From: Sphingomonas sp. AP4-R1
Lineage (GTDB): Bacteria; Pseudomonadota; Alphaproteobacteria; Sphingomonadales; Sphingomonadaceae
DNA: 64,000 nucleotides
Direction of reading: 5' to 3'
Assembly (NCBI RefSeq): GCF_013113735.1
Contig: NZ_CP053346.1
Coordinates: 4,292,001 to 4,356,000, forward strand
The notes beneath the pieces are model-generated. The model saw nothing but the letters and a program-made list of their open reading frames with translations, was not told the DNA's origin and did not search any database. Shown in pieces: positions 63,434-64,000 of this stretch; the first letter of the stretch is position 1, and every line of letters starts with the position of its first letter. The position numbers were made by a program, and so were the translations under genes.

Positions 63434-64000
63434 ATGGCCGGCACGGCATTGGTGGTGGGCGCGAGCGGTATCGTCGGCAGCGCGACGGCGGAATTGCTGA
63501 ATGCGGAGGGCTGGACGGTCCACGGCCTCGCCCGCCGCCCCACGGTGCAGCCGGGCGTGAACCCCATCGCCGCCGATTTGCTCGACCCCGCCGCCACGCG
63601 GGAGGCGCTCAAGGATCTGAACCCCGACGCCGTCTTCATCACCACCTGGCTTCGGCAAGACAATGAGGCGGAGAATATCCGCGTCAATTCGGCGATGGTG
63701 CGCCATCTGCTGGATGCGCTGCCCAAGCCCACCGGCCCGCGCCACGTCGCGCTGGTGACGGGCCTGAAGCATTATCTCGGGCCGTTCGAGGCTTACGGCA
63801 AAGGCACGCTTCCCCAGACGCCGTTCCGCGAGGAACAGGGTCGGCTCGACGTCGACAATTTCTATTATGCGCAGGAGGATGAGGTGTTCGCCGCCGCCGC
63901 GCGCGACGGCTTCAGCTGGAGCGTCCACCGCCCGCATACCGTGATCGGCAAGGCCGTGGGCAATGCGATGAACATGGGCACGACGCTCGCCGCTTATGCC
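63434..64000 (+). CDS. SDR-family NAD(P)-dependent reductase/epimerase (PRISE-like), truncated by window edge
   Basis: The first 189 residues of an extended short-chain dehydrogenase. MAGTALVVGASGIVGSATAELL is the Rossmann GxxGxxG; NVRVNSAMVRHLL-like (NIRVNSAMVRHLLDAL), HVALVTGLKHYLGPFEAYGKG and FYYAQEDEVFAAAARDGFSWSVHRPHTVIG match iridoid synthase/progesterone 5-beta-reductase-like (PRISE) proteins, with the catalytic Lys and Tyr (LKHY, FYY). The start follows gaaaggaag. Substrate likely an enone; HxlR control fits a detoxification role. Confidence 0.88.
   Translation, partial: MAGTALVVGASGIVGSATAELLNAEGWTVHGLARRPTVQPGVNPIAADLLDPAATREALKDLNPDAVFITTWLRQDNEAENIRVNSAMVRHLLDALPKPTGPRHVALVTGLKHYLGPFEAYGKGTLPQTPFREEQGRLDVDNFYYAQEDEVFAAAARDGFSWSVHRPHTVIGKAVGNAMNMGTTLAAYA

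Overview
The window looks like chromosomal DNA of a high-GC alphaproteobacterium, most likely a Sphingomonas-type member of the Sphingomonadales. This rests on the alphaproteobacterial form of SspB, the ChvI-ChvG-HprK-RapZ-EIIA-HPr gene row, the his gene order B-H-A-F, a cysteine-free YkgO-type L36, strong GC bias with many GTG/TTG starts, and many families of short intergenic palindromes. No insertion sequence, phage, integrase or CRISPR array was seen. The genus is inferred, not demonstrated.

Layout. 1-7132: left-truncated prfC, two exported proteins of unknown function, a bile-acid:Na+ symporter-family carrier, acetyl-CoA synthetase and a prepilin peptidase. 7240-23284: the most unusual region, five co-directional and nearly abutting genes: an exported TPR-CHAT caspase-like protein, a CHASE2 class III nucleotide cyclase, a small exported protein, a TpsB outer-membrane transporter and a 2773-residue TpsA exoprotein. 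23285-31459: a SulP anion transporter behind a candidate structured leader, a diguanylate cyclase, M28 and M14 peptidases, a small GNAT-like protein, tRNA-Cys, MsrB, a DUF4136-like lipoprotein and rpmJ. 31691-40336: pyruvate kinase, two tandem tRNA-Gly, a sugar MFS porter, a PilZ protein, SspB, and hisB-hisH-hisA-hisF.

40501-53904 is rich in signalling: two GGDEF/EAL proteins and one stand-alone GGDEF, the ChvI/ChvG two-component system followed by HprK, RapZ, EIIA-Man and HPr (a regulatory PTS with no permease here), a SpoU-type RNA methyltransferase, two near-identical single-domain response regulators and a histidine kinase with a degenerate receiver. 54173-64000: a classical autotransporter, two small unknown genes, an XdhC/MobA-like pair, an exported RidA, purE-purK, gpmA, and an HxlR regulator divergent from a right-truncated SDR/epimerase.

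Working picture: housekeeping metabolism (acetate activation, lower glycolysis, histidine and purine synthesis) is interleaved with surface secretion and with second-messenger control. c-di-GMP is represented by five proteins and a cAMP-type cyclase sits inside the secretion operon. The CHAT/CHASE2/two-partner-secretion operon is the best candidate for an under-described system; its function is inferred from domain content and gene order only.
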